Assembly (NCBI RefSeq): GCF_029937755.1
Contig: NZ_JAPYPG010000001.1
Location: forward strand, 372,001 to 436,000
DNA: 64,000 nucleotides
Reading direction: 5' to 3'
Source of the DNA: Henriciella sp.
GTDB taxonomy: Bacteria > Pseudomonadota > Alphaproteobacteria > Caulobacterales > Hyphomonadaceae
Of the stretch, positions 20,601-27,987 are shown piece after piece (position 1 is the stretch's first letter; every line of letters begins with the position of its first letter). The position numbers were made by a program, and so were the translations under genes. The notes under the pieces were generated by a model that saw nothing but the letters and a program-made list of their open reading frames with translations, was not told the origin of the DNA and did not search any database.

Positions 20601-23600
20601 GCCATTCCTAAGGATGCAACCGCTTCCGGTCCGGGGCGTGTAAAAGAACTCGACATGAAGTCGGACGATCCCAACCACTTCCATCCGGACTATTTCGGCA
20701 AAGGCAAGCGTTGGCACGAACCCAATGTCGATGTCATGCTGAAAGCCTATGAAGAAGCGAGGGCACGCTGCGACGAGCGCGGCCAGATCATCGTCAATGC
20801 AACAATCGGAGGGAAGCTCGAAGTCTTTCCGCGAACGGATTATGAGAGCCTGTTCGATCCCGGATTTAACCTACCGAAGACCCTCGTTATTGATCTGACA
20901 CGAATAGGGGATCCAAGTGCGACGGGCGCATTGAAGGCAGAGTTGCTTGGTGACTGTCCCAAGAACAGGATTCTTCAGCTACACGGTGGGCCGTTCAATA
21001 CCATAGGCGTGTATCCGGGCAATCAGAAACCAGCGCTTAATAATCCTCTGGTGTATGGCTATTCCGAGCTAGAACAGGTGGTCCGCGCATTTGCGCCAGA
21101 TGTCATCCTGTACCGACCGACTCCCAATACACCAGCCCTGCACGATGCAGCGAAGCACATCCTTAACATGACAGGGCTCCCGCTCGTGACATGGATCATG
21201 GACGATTGGCCCACTGCGTATCTCGAAGACGATCTGGCAAAAGGCAGGCAACTGCTTTCCGATTTCCAGAAGCTGGCGCGCGATTCTGCGTATTGCCTGT
21301 CTATTTCTGATTACATGTCGGAAGCTTTTGAGGAGCGCTACGGCGTTCCTTTCATCCCGGTTGCCAACGGCGTGAGGCCCGAAGACTGGGAGCCCGCGAC
21401 CAAGAAGGCACCGGAAGATCCGGTTATTGTGAGATATGCTGGTTCGCTCGCGGAGAACATGACGCTGTCGACGCTGCTGATGATTGCAGAAGCTATCGAG
21501 GGCATGGTTCGCGAAGGTAAGAAAATCAGCTTCGAGATTAAAACGCGGCAAGTTTGGTATAACCGGGTGGAACCACTGTTTCGCCACCTGAAGCATACAG
21601 ACTTCATCGTAGGTGATTTGCCGATCGAGGATTATCGCAACTGGCTAAGTGGTGCTGACATTACGGTCATTGGCTATAATTTCGACGACAAATCAAAGCG
21701 TTACATCCAATATTCACTTGCAAACAAGCTTCCGGAGTGCCTCGCATCTGGAGCAACCTTGCTGGCTGTCGGCCCTGACGATGTCGCCACAATCAAAAAA
21801 GTCCGGGAAACCGGGGTGGGGGTTGTCGTCGATCAAAACGATCCAAATGCGATCACGAAGACAATCGACGAACTTGCAGCTTCGCCTGAGCGTCGATACG
21901 CATTGGCAACGAAAGCTCAAGAATTAGCTTTTACCTCATTCAACCTGAATTCGACGCGGAAGAAACTCGTGAATGTACTCCTGAAATCGAAGAAGCTGTC
22001 CGAAGCCGCCAAGCTGACATATCCGCGCTCGGCCGGCGCACATGTCGATGAAACCGAGGTGGTTTCACGCATGCTGTCCGACCGGAAGGGCCCCGGCCAC
22101 GTCATGATCGATGTCGGTGCGCACTTTGGCACGTCCGCACGCTATTTCGCGAGTCTCGGCTGGACCGTTCACTGCTTTGAACCTGATCCCGAAAACCGGA
22201 AAAAACTGGTCGAACGCGTTGGCAAGATGGACAATGTTTCCATCGACACACGCGGCGTGAGCGACAAGAAGGAAACAGGTGTTTCGTTCTTCACCTCTCC
22301 AGAGAGCACCGGCATTAGCGGACTTTCCGCATTTCGTGACACGCACCAGGAGAGTGCCAAGGTCGATTTGACCACAACGGCCGAAATCATCCGTGAACGC
22401 AATTTGAAACACATCGACTTCCTGAAGATTGATGTCGAGGGCTTCGACTTCTCGGTGCTGAAGGGTGTGCCGTGGAATACTCTGAAACCCGACGTGGTCG
22501 AGTGTGAATTCGAGGATGCCAAGACTGTTCCCCTCGGCCACACATGGAAGGATATCGCCAATTATCTTCGTGCACGCGGTTACCATGTCTATGTGAGCGA
22601 GTGGCACCCGATTATCCGGTACGGAATTCCGCATGACTGGAGCCGGGTCTACAAGTATCCGGGACCAAGCATGGATAGCAGTGCATGGGGCAATTTCCTA
22701 GCTTTCCGGGAAGACCCCGGATATGACGCCGTCTCCAATGCGTTCAACGCCCTGCTGAAATTTAGGCAAAAAAGCAAACCTGAAATGCTGAAAAAAACTC
22801 CCAACAAGCCTGCTCTGCCTGTGGTCAAGGCCCCAGCCCCCTCCTCTACAGCTCCACAACCAAGTGGTATGCTTCAGCGTCGCTTGGCTGGTATTCGCCG
22901 TTTTGCAGGGGTCGCCGCCACGCATTTCTGGGCGCGCAAATCATGGACGCTTCCACTCGCGGGTGTCGTCATGCTCGCTTTCCTTCTTACTTTCCTGCCA
23001 CCGTTTGCTGCAGCAGGCTCGGTGTGGCGCTTGACGCTTCTGTTCGGACTCATCTCGATCGGCCTGCTTTACGTCACCTTCAGGACTTTTTCCGCTCTTA
23101 CCGCCCTACGCCAGGAACTTCAGGCCCTGCAGACCCAGTCCCAGAATCCTGCTGCGCTTAAACTCCAGCAACACCGTATAGACAGTCTCGGACGGTCGGT
23201 TTCCAAGATTGAGCCTCTTGTGGGAGATATCGCGGATATCAAGTCGCGTATCGGGCGGTTAAACGCTACCAGCGGCCATGCAGACAGTCTGACCCGCCGA
23301 CTGGGTGAGGAGTTCTCGGACTACGCGAAATCTACCGAGCACGCCCTCGAAAGCATTCAGGTGCAACTGAAGGCCACTGATGAACGTGCGTCCCAGGTGG
23401 GCAAGTTGAAAACCTTGATCGACCAGAAGGGCGAATTCATTTCGCAACTTCAAACACGGGTGAATGCCGTGGAGGCGGCCGACTATACGGCCCAAATTTC
23501 GGAATTGAGAAATGCCCATGCCGAGCTGGAGGATTCCAAGGCCAAGCTGAGCGCCGCGCTTGATGAGCTCAGGATGTCTTATGACAAACTGGATTCCATG

Positions 23601-24662
23601 CTGGACGATTTCAGTACTAAAACCAGCGAGAAACTCGGCCAGCTCTCTGACAGGGGCGATCAGACGCGAGAAAAGCTCGATCAGCTCAGTCAGTGGGAAG
23701 ATGAGGCCGAAAAGACGCTGGCCGGACTGACGGAAGGGGCCCAGCAAACCGGAACAAAACTGGCTAACCTGATTGAGACTGACAAAGAGACCCGGGAAAC
23801 GATTGCAAGCCTGAGCAAATGGAAACAGTTCAACAACGCTGCCTGGTTCCAGCACTTCAATCGCGAACTAGGTCCCGATCACATCCAGATATTCGAGAAG
23901 GATTGGCCGAAACGGCTTTCCATACCGATCTCGAAAGCCAGTCTCGGCTACATGGCTGCCAAGGCCTGTGACGTGGAAAAGCAGCTGGACGGACGGCTTG
24001 CCACCTCGATCGAAGACATCCTCCTGCGGACCCTGGTCGCGCGCTCGATAAAAGGCAAATCCGCAAAAATCCTCGAAATCGGGACATTGTTTGGTACGGG
24101 TGCTGCCATCATGTTTGATGCCATGGTCAATCACTTTGACCATGTTCACTTCACACTGCTGGATCCGCTGGAAGGCTATTACAATGCCAGTCAGGCTGAC
24201 ATCTTGACCGGGCAACCCGTAGACGAGCGGACACTCCGCCGCAACCTCCAGCGCGTTGGAATGACCGACGACAACTTTAACCTGATCAAGACACTGAGCA
24301 CGCAACCGGAAGCACTCGAGGAAGCTGCCAAGGAGCAGTATGATCTGCTCGTGATCGACGGTGATCACTCCTATGCCGGTGTGAAAACCGACTTCGAGAA
24401 CTATGCGCATCTCGTGAAGCTGGGCGGCTACATCATCTTCGACGACTATAACTCCAAGGACTGGCCAGACGTTCAGGAATATGTCGACAATGAACTCGCC
24501 GACAGCGCCTTCATTTCGCGCGTGGGCGCAAGCTGGCGGACCTGCGTTTACCGTGTTGTGAAGGCACCTGCCACGACAACGCGCCGCCGCAAATCGACCA
24601 CGCCTGCCCGGAAAGCTGCGGAGAAGTCGAGCACAAAAGCCGCGGCAGGCAGCCAAGGCTGA
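17700..24662 (+). CDS. Giant 2,320-residue multidomain glycosyltransferase/methyltransferase with membrane hairpin and coiled coil
   Basis: Domains read in order: N-terminal region (1-150, unassigned); MptE/Maf-like domain (GTGPNL at 162-167); GT2 glycosyltransferase (VMPVHNG from 405, NDGST 436-440, DADD 487-490); second MptE/Maf-like domain (GNGPSL at 834-839, to about 1043); GT4-like domain (about 1060-1430); FkbM methyltransferase (IDVGAHFG from 1470, KIDVEG 1576-1581); Pro/Ala-rich linker near 1695-1720; two membrane helices (about 1751-1772 and 1776-1794); long coiled coil (about 1800-2045); class I SAM methyltransferase (EIGTLFGTG from 2126, IDGDH 2219-2223); Lys/Arg/Ala/Thr tail to 2320. 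No signal peptide, so enzymatic parts on both sides of the hairpin should face the cytoplasm. Codons are A/T-richer than in neighbours. Function inferred: polysaccharide assembly, modification and perhaps length control with Wzm/Wzt. No frameshift seen. Confidence 0.9.
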   Translation: MRVVLYPALSKAKDFNDQYFRALWYLAPFADQISSIDMPTTQARKPGKPPNYLDSSLKSLEGTLTVNTPVAKTAEDLEALVEASDLIIAWSVDSKKPFARIPGSKGKKIAWTDQNNFQYGASLYLKIAENFPEFMDESLKRSRRIFRDIHSRCANQKGYLFGTGPNLSQANNFDFSDGTPIACNSMVRNHQLMDRLTPPLIVVGDPIFHAGPSSYAAAFRNDLIRALDKYDSHLVVPMRDYHIYRTHLPERFANKICAIPFADGDTPNLNLVSEFQVTTTANILTLFLLPLAATLFEEISIAGCDGRPVDQNTYFWGHDKASQINEEMSRIQLAHPAFFNVDYDDYYSTHCKTLETWLSAMEERGKAIKNMTSSYIPALSKRGPDAAEDQKQKSRGRKKPLISIVMPVHNGEKHLESAIKSVRTQDIDDWELLVINDGSTDSSVDIVKRLAEEDSRIKLTTVEQGGVSRARNKGLELAEGSYIGFVDADDLLDPRSLKARLDVLQSGTGTQMVHGWVDVVGNDGKSMNLGVGTKSDICFFDAWRNPAHLNTVTGEAKLLKQFRFNEKVAHGEDWLFLGQILRSGVTSRFVPDGGARWRFWGSSSTSKDLSSHFESLQTVIDWLTTPINDDAIPRQYRNGLIGKTSQDLEAAAKRSVFISKLLEGDTDFCRSVIEDVALSTKNEEFGRIKWLRTIEFAAARKFSTPPSKLKATGRDLRDRILDASKSLDLRRQIPQLGAVLSEVFGEQLPQTSTVDVPAADEATLKDIRDAEIKKLPKYLRMGIFLPTDRVSLEEQIRGIHKIANIYDSGEIDTHRSLLKDLRNGRKRKRCFIIGNGPSLKKTDLSPLKNEDTFVTNGFFLKMPELDWTPTYYVVEDHLVAEDRKKEINNLHGPTKLFPAYLRYCLNPDKDTIFFNHRPRVSFPDGFDFSFDADDHTFAGGTVTFTCMELAAFLGYEEIYLIGVDASYAIPKDATASGPGRVKELDMKSDDPNHFHPDYFGKGKRWHEPNVDVMLKAYEEARARCDERGQIIVNATIGGKLEVFPRTDYESLFDPGFNLPKTLVIDLTRIGDPSATGALKAELLGDCPKNRILQLHGGPFNTIGVYPGNQKPALNNPLVYGYSELEQVVRAFAPDVILYRPTPNTPALHDAAKHILNMTGLPLVTWIMDDWPTAYLEDDLAKGRQLLSDFQKLARDSAYCLSISDYMSEAFEERYGVPFIPVANGVRPEDWEPATKKAPEDPVIVRYAGSLAENMTLSTLLMIAEAIEGMVREGKKISFEIKTRQVWYNRVEPLFRHLKHTDFIVGDLPIEDYRNWLSGADITVIGYNFDDKSKRYIQYSLANKLPECLASGATLLAVGPDDVATIKKVRETGVGVVVDQNDPNAITKTIDELAASPERRYALATKAQELAFTSFNLNSTRKKLVNVLLKSKKLSEAAKLTYPRSAGAHVDETEVVSRMLSDRKGPGHVMIDVGAHFGTSARYFASLGWTVHCFEPDPENRKKLVERVGKMDNVSIDTRGVSDKKETGVSFFTSPESTGISGLSAFRDTHQESAKVDLTTTAEIIRERNLKHIDFLKIDVEGFDFSVLKGVPWNTLKPDVVECEFEDAKTVPLGHTWKDIANYLRARGYHVYVSEWHPIIRYGIPHDWSRVYKYPGPSMDSSAWGNFLAFREDPGYDAVSNAFNALLKFRQKSKPEMLKKTPNKPALPVVKAPAPSSTAPQPSGMLQRRLAGIRRFAGVAATHFWARKSWTLPLAGVVMLAFLLTFLPPFAAAGSVWRLTLLFGLISIGLLYVTFRTFSALTALRQELQALQTQSQNPAALKLQQHRIDSLGRSVSKIEPLVGDIADIKSRIGRLNATSGHADSLTRRLGEEFSDYAKSTEHALESIQVQLKATDERASQVGKLKTLIDQKGEFISQLQTRVNAVEAADYTAQISELRNAHAELEDSKAKLSAALDELRMSYDKLDSMLDDFSTKTSEKLGQLSDRGDQTREKLDQLSQWEDEAEKTLAGLTEGAQQTGTKLANLIETDKETRETIASLSKWKQFNNAAWFQHFNRELGPDHIQIFEKDWPKRLSIPISKASLGYMAAKACDVEKQLDGRLATSIEDILLRTLVARSIKGKSAKILEIGTLFGTGAAIMFDAMVNHFDHVHFTLLDPLEGYYNASQADILTGQPVDERTLRRNLQRVGMTDDNFNLIKTLSTQPEALEEAAKEQYDLLVIDGDHSYAGVKTDFENYAHLVKLGGYIIFDDYNSKDWPDVQEYVDNELADSAFISRVGASWRTCVYRVVKAPATTTRRRKSTTPARKAAEKSSTKAAAGSQG

Positions 24663-24677
24663 GCCGGCACCTAGCCG

Positions 24678-25610
24678 CTAATTGAAGATCGGCTCAACGG
24701 CCTGGCGGATTGCCAGGCCGTTCGCTTTTTCGGCTATCCGAAGCGGCGTCAGATCGAAGTCGGTCTTGCCCGACGCGATCAAGCCAGCAAAGTGGCTGTA
24801 AAGCCGCTCATACTCAAGCTGGTGACCCGATCTCTCAGGACCGCCATTCAGTGAAAGCACCGCCCCTCCCTGCGAGAGAGCGAGTGTAGTGCCAACCTCA
24901 TCTTCAAGATCCAGTGTCCACGTTTCTTCCTGCTCCCCCCGAAAATCGAACGAAACGTCTATGCTCGCCGTCCCCGTGTGGAGCATCATGTCGACGGCAA
25001 TCGGAGTCCGTGAATTCTCAGGCACCTGATAAGTCGCCCTTTGGACCTCGTAGCTTCCCGGCAGCAGGCGGCTGAGAATGGACAGCGCATTGATCCCTGG
25101 GTCGAAGACACCAAATCCGCCGTCCTCCCATAGCCAGGCTTGGCCCGGATGCCATTTCCTCACATCCTCATGCCAGACGATACGTCCGGAGACGATATCG
25201 CGCTGATGCGCCCAGGCTGCGGCCTCATCGACCATCGGCGCAAAGCGCGAATGCCAGCTGGCGTAAGCCACGCATCCGGCCTGGCGCGCAGCCTCTTCAA
25301 TGCGCAACGCCGTCGCAACATCGGTCGCAGGCGGTTTTTCGAGCATAACCGCACAGCCTGCTTCAAACGCCATTTCTGCGACCTCCGTCCTCACCGAAGG
25401 GGGCGTACAGATTGTAACGGCATCGATGTGACCGCCAGCGTTCAGTGCCTCCTTCAGGCTGGCATGAACTGGTACGCCAAACTCCGGCTGGGGCCGGGTC
25501 GAGACAAGATAGGCCAACTCGAACTGATCAGACGCCCTGATCACGGGAATATGCTGGTCGCGCGCGATCTTGCCCACGCCCACTAGCGCAACCTTCAATG
25601 GCGCTTGCAT
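24678..25610 (-). CDS. Gfo/Idh/MocA oxidoreductase, D-galactose/L-arabinose 1-dehydrogenase-like
   Basis: The 310-residue product has a GVGKIARDQH Rossmann start, an EKPP motif with the catalytic lysine and the segments KWHPGQ and FDPGINALSI, which I associate with bacterial D-galactose and L-arabinose 1-dehydrogenases of this superfamily. Such enzymes oxidise aldoses to lactones with NAD(P). An SMP-30-type lactonase at 14.4 kb could hydrolyse the product. Alternatively it may act on an activated sugar of the polysaccharide pathway. Its 3' end contains the terminator hairpin of the opposite gene, which it encodes as part of the sequence NGLAIRQAVE. Confidence 0.8.
   Translation of the reverse strand: MQAPLKVALVGVGKIARDQHIPVIRASDQFELAYLVSTRPQPEFGVPVHASLKEALNAGGHIDAVTICTPPSVRTEVAEMAFEAGCAVMLEKPPATDVATALRIEEAARQAGCVAYASWHSRFAPMVDEAAAWAHQRDIVSGRIVWHEDVRKWHPGQAWLWEDGGFGVFDPGINALSILSRLLPGSYEVQRATYQVPENSRTPIAVDMMLHTGTASIDVSFDFRGEQEETWTLDLEDEVGTTLALSQGGAVLSLNGGPERSGHQLEYERLYSHFAGLIASGKTDFDLTPLRIAEKANGLAIRQAVEPIFN
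24696..24730 (+). terminator. Intrinsic terminator of the giant gene, inside the convergent dehydrogenase gene
   Basis: Perfect 11-bp inverted repeat aacggcctggc (24,696-24,706) and gccaggccgtt (24,712-24,722), 5-nt loop, followed by cg and a run ending in five T. It lies 34 bp after the giant gene's stop and within the last codons of the minus-strand gene at 24,678. The T run is only on the plus-strand side, so it serves the rightward transcript. Confidence 0.85.
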
Positions 25611-25661
25611 CAGGCTGAAACCTTCGCGGAGAAAATTACGGTCAACGCGCGCAAGCCAACC

Positions 25662-26966
25662 TCACCCGCCGTTTGCAACATCATGCAGAGGTTCGTTCAG
25701 CCCTTGCTGCCTGCTGATCAACTTCCATCTGTGCGGAACAGTAACGGCGCCCCAGGTCGGGTGCGAAGGAGGCGTGATCACGACGTCCGGATTGGGTTCC
25801 CTGTAAACATGCTCTGGCCCATCGAGAATGGTCATCATTGATTTCAGTACTCCCGGGTTCATCACCCCCCCATCAACCTCCAGCAGAAGCTCGACCATTT
25901 CGCCCTTTTTCACGGTAAAGGCATCCGAGGTTATCTGTGTAGACAGTCCGGTAAGATATTGGGCGCTCGTGTTCCAGACAGGTATCCCGACAATTAAGGA
26001 ACGCACGTCGATCAGACTGCGGAACGCAACACGCAGTCTCAGAGGCGATTCAAAGCCAATACGTTCCACCGGCTCCCCTTTTTCGTTCACCCATTGATGA
26101 ACGACATCCTCCACCGCAGTATCGTTTGTGAATGTCGGCCCCATGACAGAGGCCAGCCTATCAGCGGGATCGCTCGTAGGCACGCTGGAATCCAGCGTTT
26201 CATAAACTTCGATCGCCTTGTCCGGCAGGCCCGTGAAGTGAACCTTTCCCTTGTGCATGACGATCACCTGGTCGCAAAAATTCCGGATGTCCCCCATTGA
26301 ATGCGAGACAAAGACAAATGCGCTTCGGCTTCGCATTTCCCTGATCTTCGCGAGGCATTTCTGCCGAAAGCGGAAGTCACCGACTGCCAGCACTTCATCA
26401 ATCAACAGCACGTCCGGCGATACGATCGCCATGATCGCGAAAGCGAGCCGCATCTGCATACCGGAGGAGTAAGTCGCCAGCGGCGCATCCAGAGCGTGCT
26501 CGAGCTCGGAAAACGCGATGATCTCATCAAGATGCCGCCTGGTTTCCGCCCGGCTGAAACCAAGCGCAGCAGCCCGGAGAAAGATGTTCTCAAGCCCCGA
26601 AGCCGACGTCTGGAATCCTGCGCTCAGATCGATCATTGAGGCCGAAGATCCGCGCACCCGTATTTCGCCCGCATCCGGCAGGATCTGACCGGCAAGCATG
26701 CGAAGAAGCGTCGTCTTGCCTGACCCGTTGAGACCAATGATCCCAATCGCCTCACCTCGCCTCAACTCGAATGAAACGTCATTGACAGCCCAGAATTCTG
26801 TCGCCCGCAGATTATCCTTTTTAGGAGCCGACATGTTGAAGAAAGCACGCCTCGCCGCCTGGCTCAGACGGCGGCGGATGGCCGAGCGCCGGCGTGCGTA
26901 GAGCTTGCCAACCGCTTTTGCCTCCAGGACGATATCAGGCCGGGTGTCTGGCGTCTTGTCGCTCAT
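25662..26966 (-). CDS. wzt: Polysaccharide ABC exporter ATPase with C-terminal extension (Wzt-like)
   Basis: ATPase subunit of a polysaccharide/O-antigen ABC exporter. In the 434-residue form: Walker A GLNGSGKTT near 78-86, signature YSSGMQMR near 166-173, Walker B LLIDEVLAVGD near 187-197. Beyond the ATPase (after about residue 260) is an extra beta-rich domain of about 150 residues, the position of the Wzt carbohydrate-binding domain that recognises the modified chain end. The frame is open to 27,023, but ATG 26,966 overlaps the permease stop as ATGA and is preferred. The N-terminal 55 residues before the ATPase core are longer than in simple KpsT. Confidence 0.92.
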   Translation of the reverse strand: MSDKTPDTRPDIVLEAKAVGKLYARRRSAIRRRLSQAARRAFFNMSAPKKDNLRATEFWAVNDVSFELRRGEAIGIIGLNGSGKTTLLRMLAGQILPDAGEIRVRGSSASMIDLSAGFQTSASGLENIFLRAAALGFSRAETRRHLDEIIAFSELEHALDAPLATYSSGMQMRLAFAIMAIVSPDVLLIDEVLAVGDFRFRQKCLAKIREMRSRSAFVFVSHSMGDIRNFCDQVIVMHKGKVHFTGLPDKAIEVYETLDSSVPTSDPADRLASVMGPTFTNDTAVEDVVHQWVNEKGEPVERIGFESPLRLRVAFRSLIDVRSLIVGIPVWNTSAQYLTGLSTQITSDAFTVKKGEMVELLLEVDGGVMNPGVLKSMMTILDGPEHVYREPNPDVVITPPSHPTWGAVTVPHRWKLISRQQGLNEPLHDVANGG

Positions 26967-27838
26967 ACAACACCCCGGATGCGGTGTTCCATGACATAGA
27001 AAAACCGGATCCCGATCAGGCACAGAAGAACACTAACACCGGACCAGGCAAAGAGAGCTGCAGGAAATGGATACTCACCCCGAAAAAGCCCATCTCGGGC
27101 TGCGTTAAGGAACACGCAGAACGGGTTGGCGACCTCCAGTACCGACAGAGGGCCCATCGCCGCTACAGGAAAGATGACCCCGCTGAGGAACAGCCCGTAC
27201 TGAAGGATGATCGTCACCAGGCGCTGGGTGTCTGTGTAAACGATGTTTACGATCGAAAGCAGCAGGCCGAGCGATATGCAGAAAACCAGCGACGCGGCAA
27301 TGCTCAGCATCAGCCAGCCGATGTGAATGTTCGGCCAGGCCCGATAGCCGATGACAAGTGCGATGATCACGCAGAAACGTACGAGCGTATCGAATGTGAG
27401 CTGGGCAAAGGAAGATGCGATTGCGGCCGAGAGAGGAAGCGACGTTTTCATGGCGCTCGCCGCCTTGGTCTGAACGACAGAAATCGGCCGGGTTATGAGT
27501 CCTGTAAACAGGTACCAGAGCATCACGTTGAAACCAATGAAGACCGCCGGAGGCAGGCCCTCATAGGAAGGAAATACACGTATGCTGACCAGGAAGAAAT
27601 AGACCGTGATCGGCACGAGGGGCAGAACGATGTTCCAGAAGACCCCCAAGACAGTTCCCCGATAGGAGCTTTTAAAGTCGTTCGCGAAGAGCGTGGTGAT
27701 GTGCGACCGGAATTGATACAGCTCCGATGCAAGCTCCCGGATCGCCTTGAACGGACCGGTATGGAACCGGGTTTCTGGGACGTATACACGTTGGACCGGC
27801 GCAGTCTTGCTGTCTGTGTTTGCCGATGTGTCTGCCAT
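26963..27838 (-). CDS. wzm: Polysaccharide ABC exporter permease (Wzm-like)
   Basis: Inner-membrane ABC-2 type permease of 291 residues with about six hydrophobic helices after an N-terminal cytoplasmic segment containing the family's LYQFRSHITTLFANDFKSSY-type amphipathic stretch followed by GTVLGVFWNIVLPL. Pairs with the downstream Wzt-like ATPase by a 4-bp overlap. With no Wzx/Wzy genes visible, this pair is the evident export route for a polymer completed in the cytoplasm. Divergent from the 622-residue protein gene. Confidence 0.93.
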   Translation of the reverse strand: MADTSANTDSKTAPVQRVYVPETRFHTGPFKAIRELASELYQFRSHITTLFANDFKSSYRGTVLGVFWNIVLPLVPITVYFFLVSIRVFPSYEGLPPAVFIGFNVMLWYLFTGLITRPISVVQTKAASAMKTSLPLSAAIASSFAQLTFDTLVRFCVIIALVIGYRAWPNIHIGWLMLSIAASLVFCISLGLLLSIVNIVYTDTQRLVTIILQYGLFLSGVIFPVAAMGPLSVLEVANPFCVFLNAARDGLFRGEYPFPAALFAWSGVSVLLCLIGIRFFYVMEHRIRGVV

Positions 27839-27987
27839 AAAAGAATCCGGTCTACCAACGCGCTACATCACTGACGTATCTTAACAGTTAGCTGCCGAAC
27901 CAGCACGGAAGTGTCAACGCAGGTTCTTCATTGTCTCGGGCCAGCTTTGCAATTGACCTTTGTAATTTCAGACCACACACAATCCCG

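Noticed and set aside
26894-27874. 326-residue plus-strand open frame
   Set aside because: Antisense to the Wzm permease, which has clear membrane helices and a coupled Wzt; the antisense product is hydrophilic and low in complexity.
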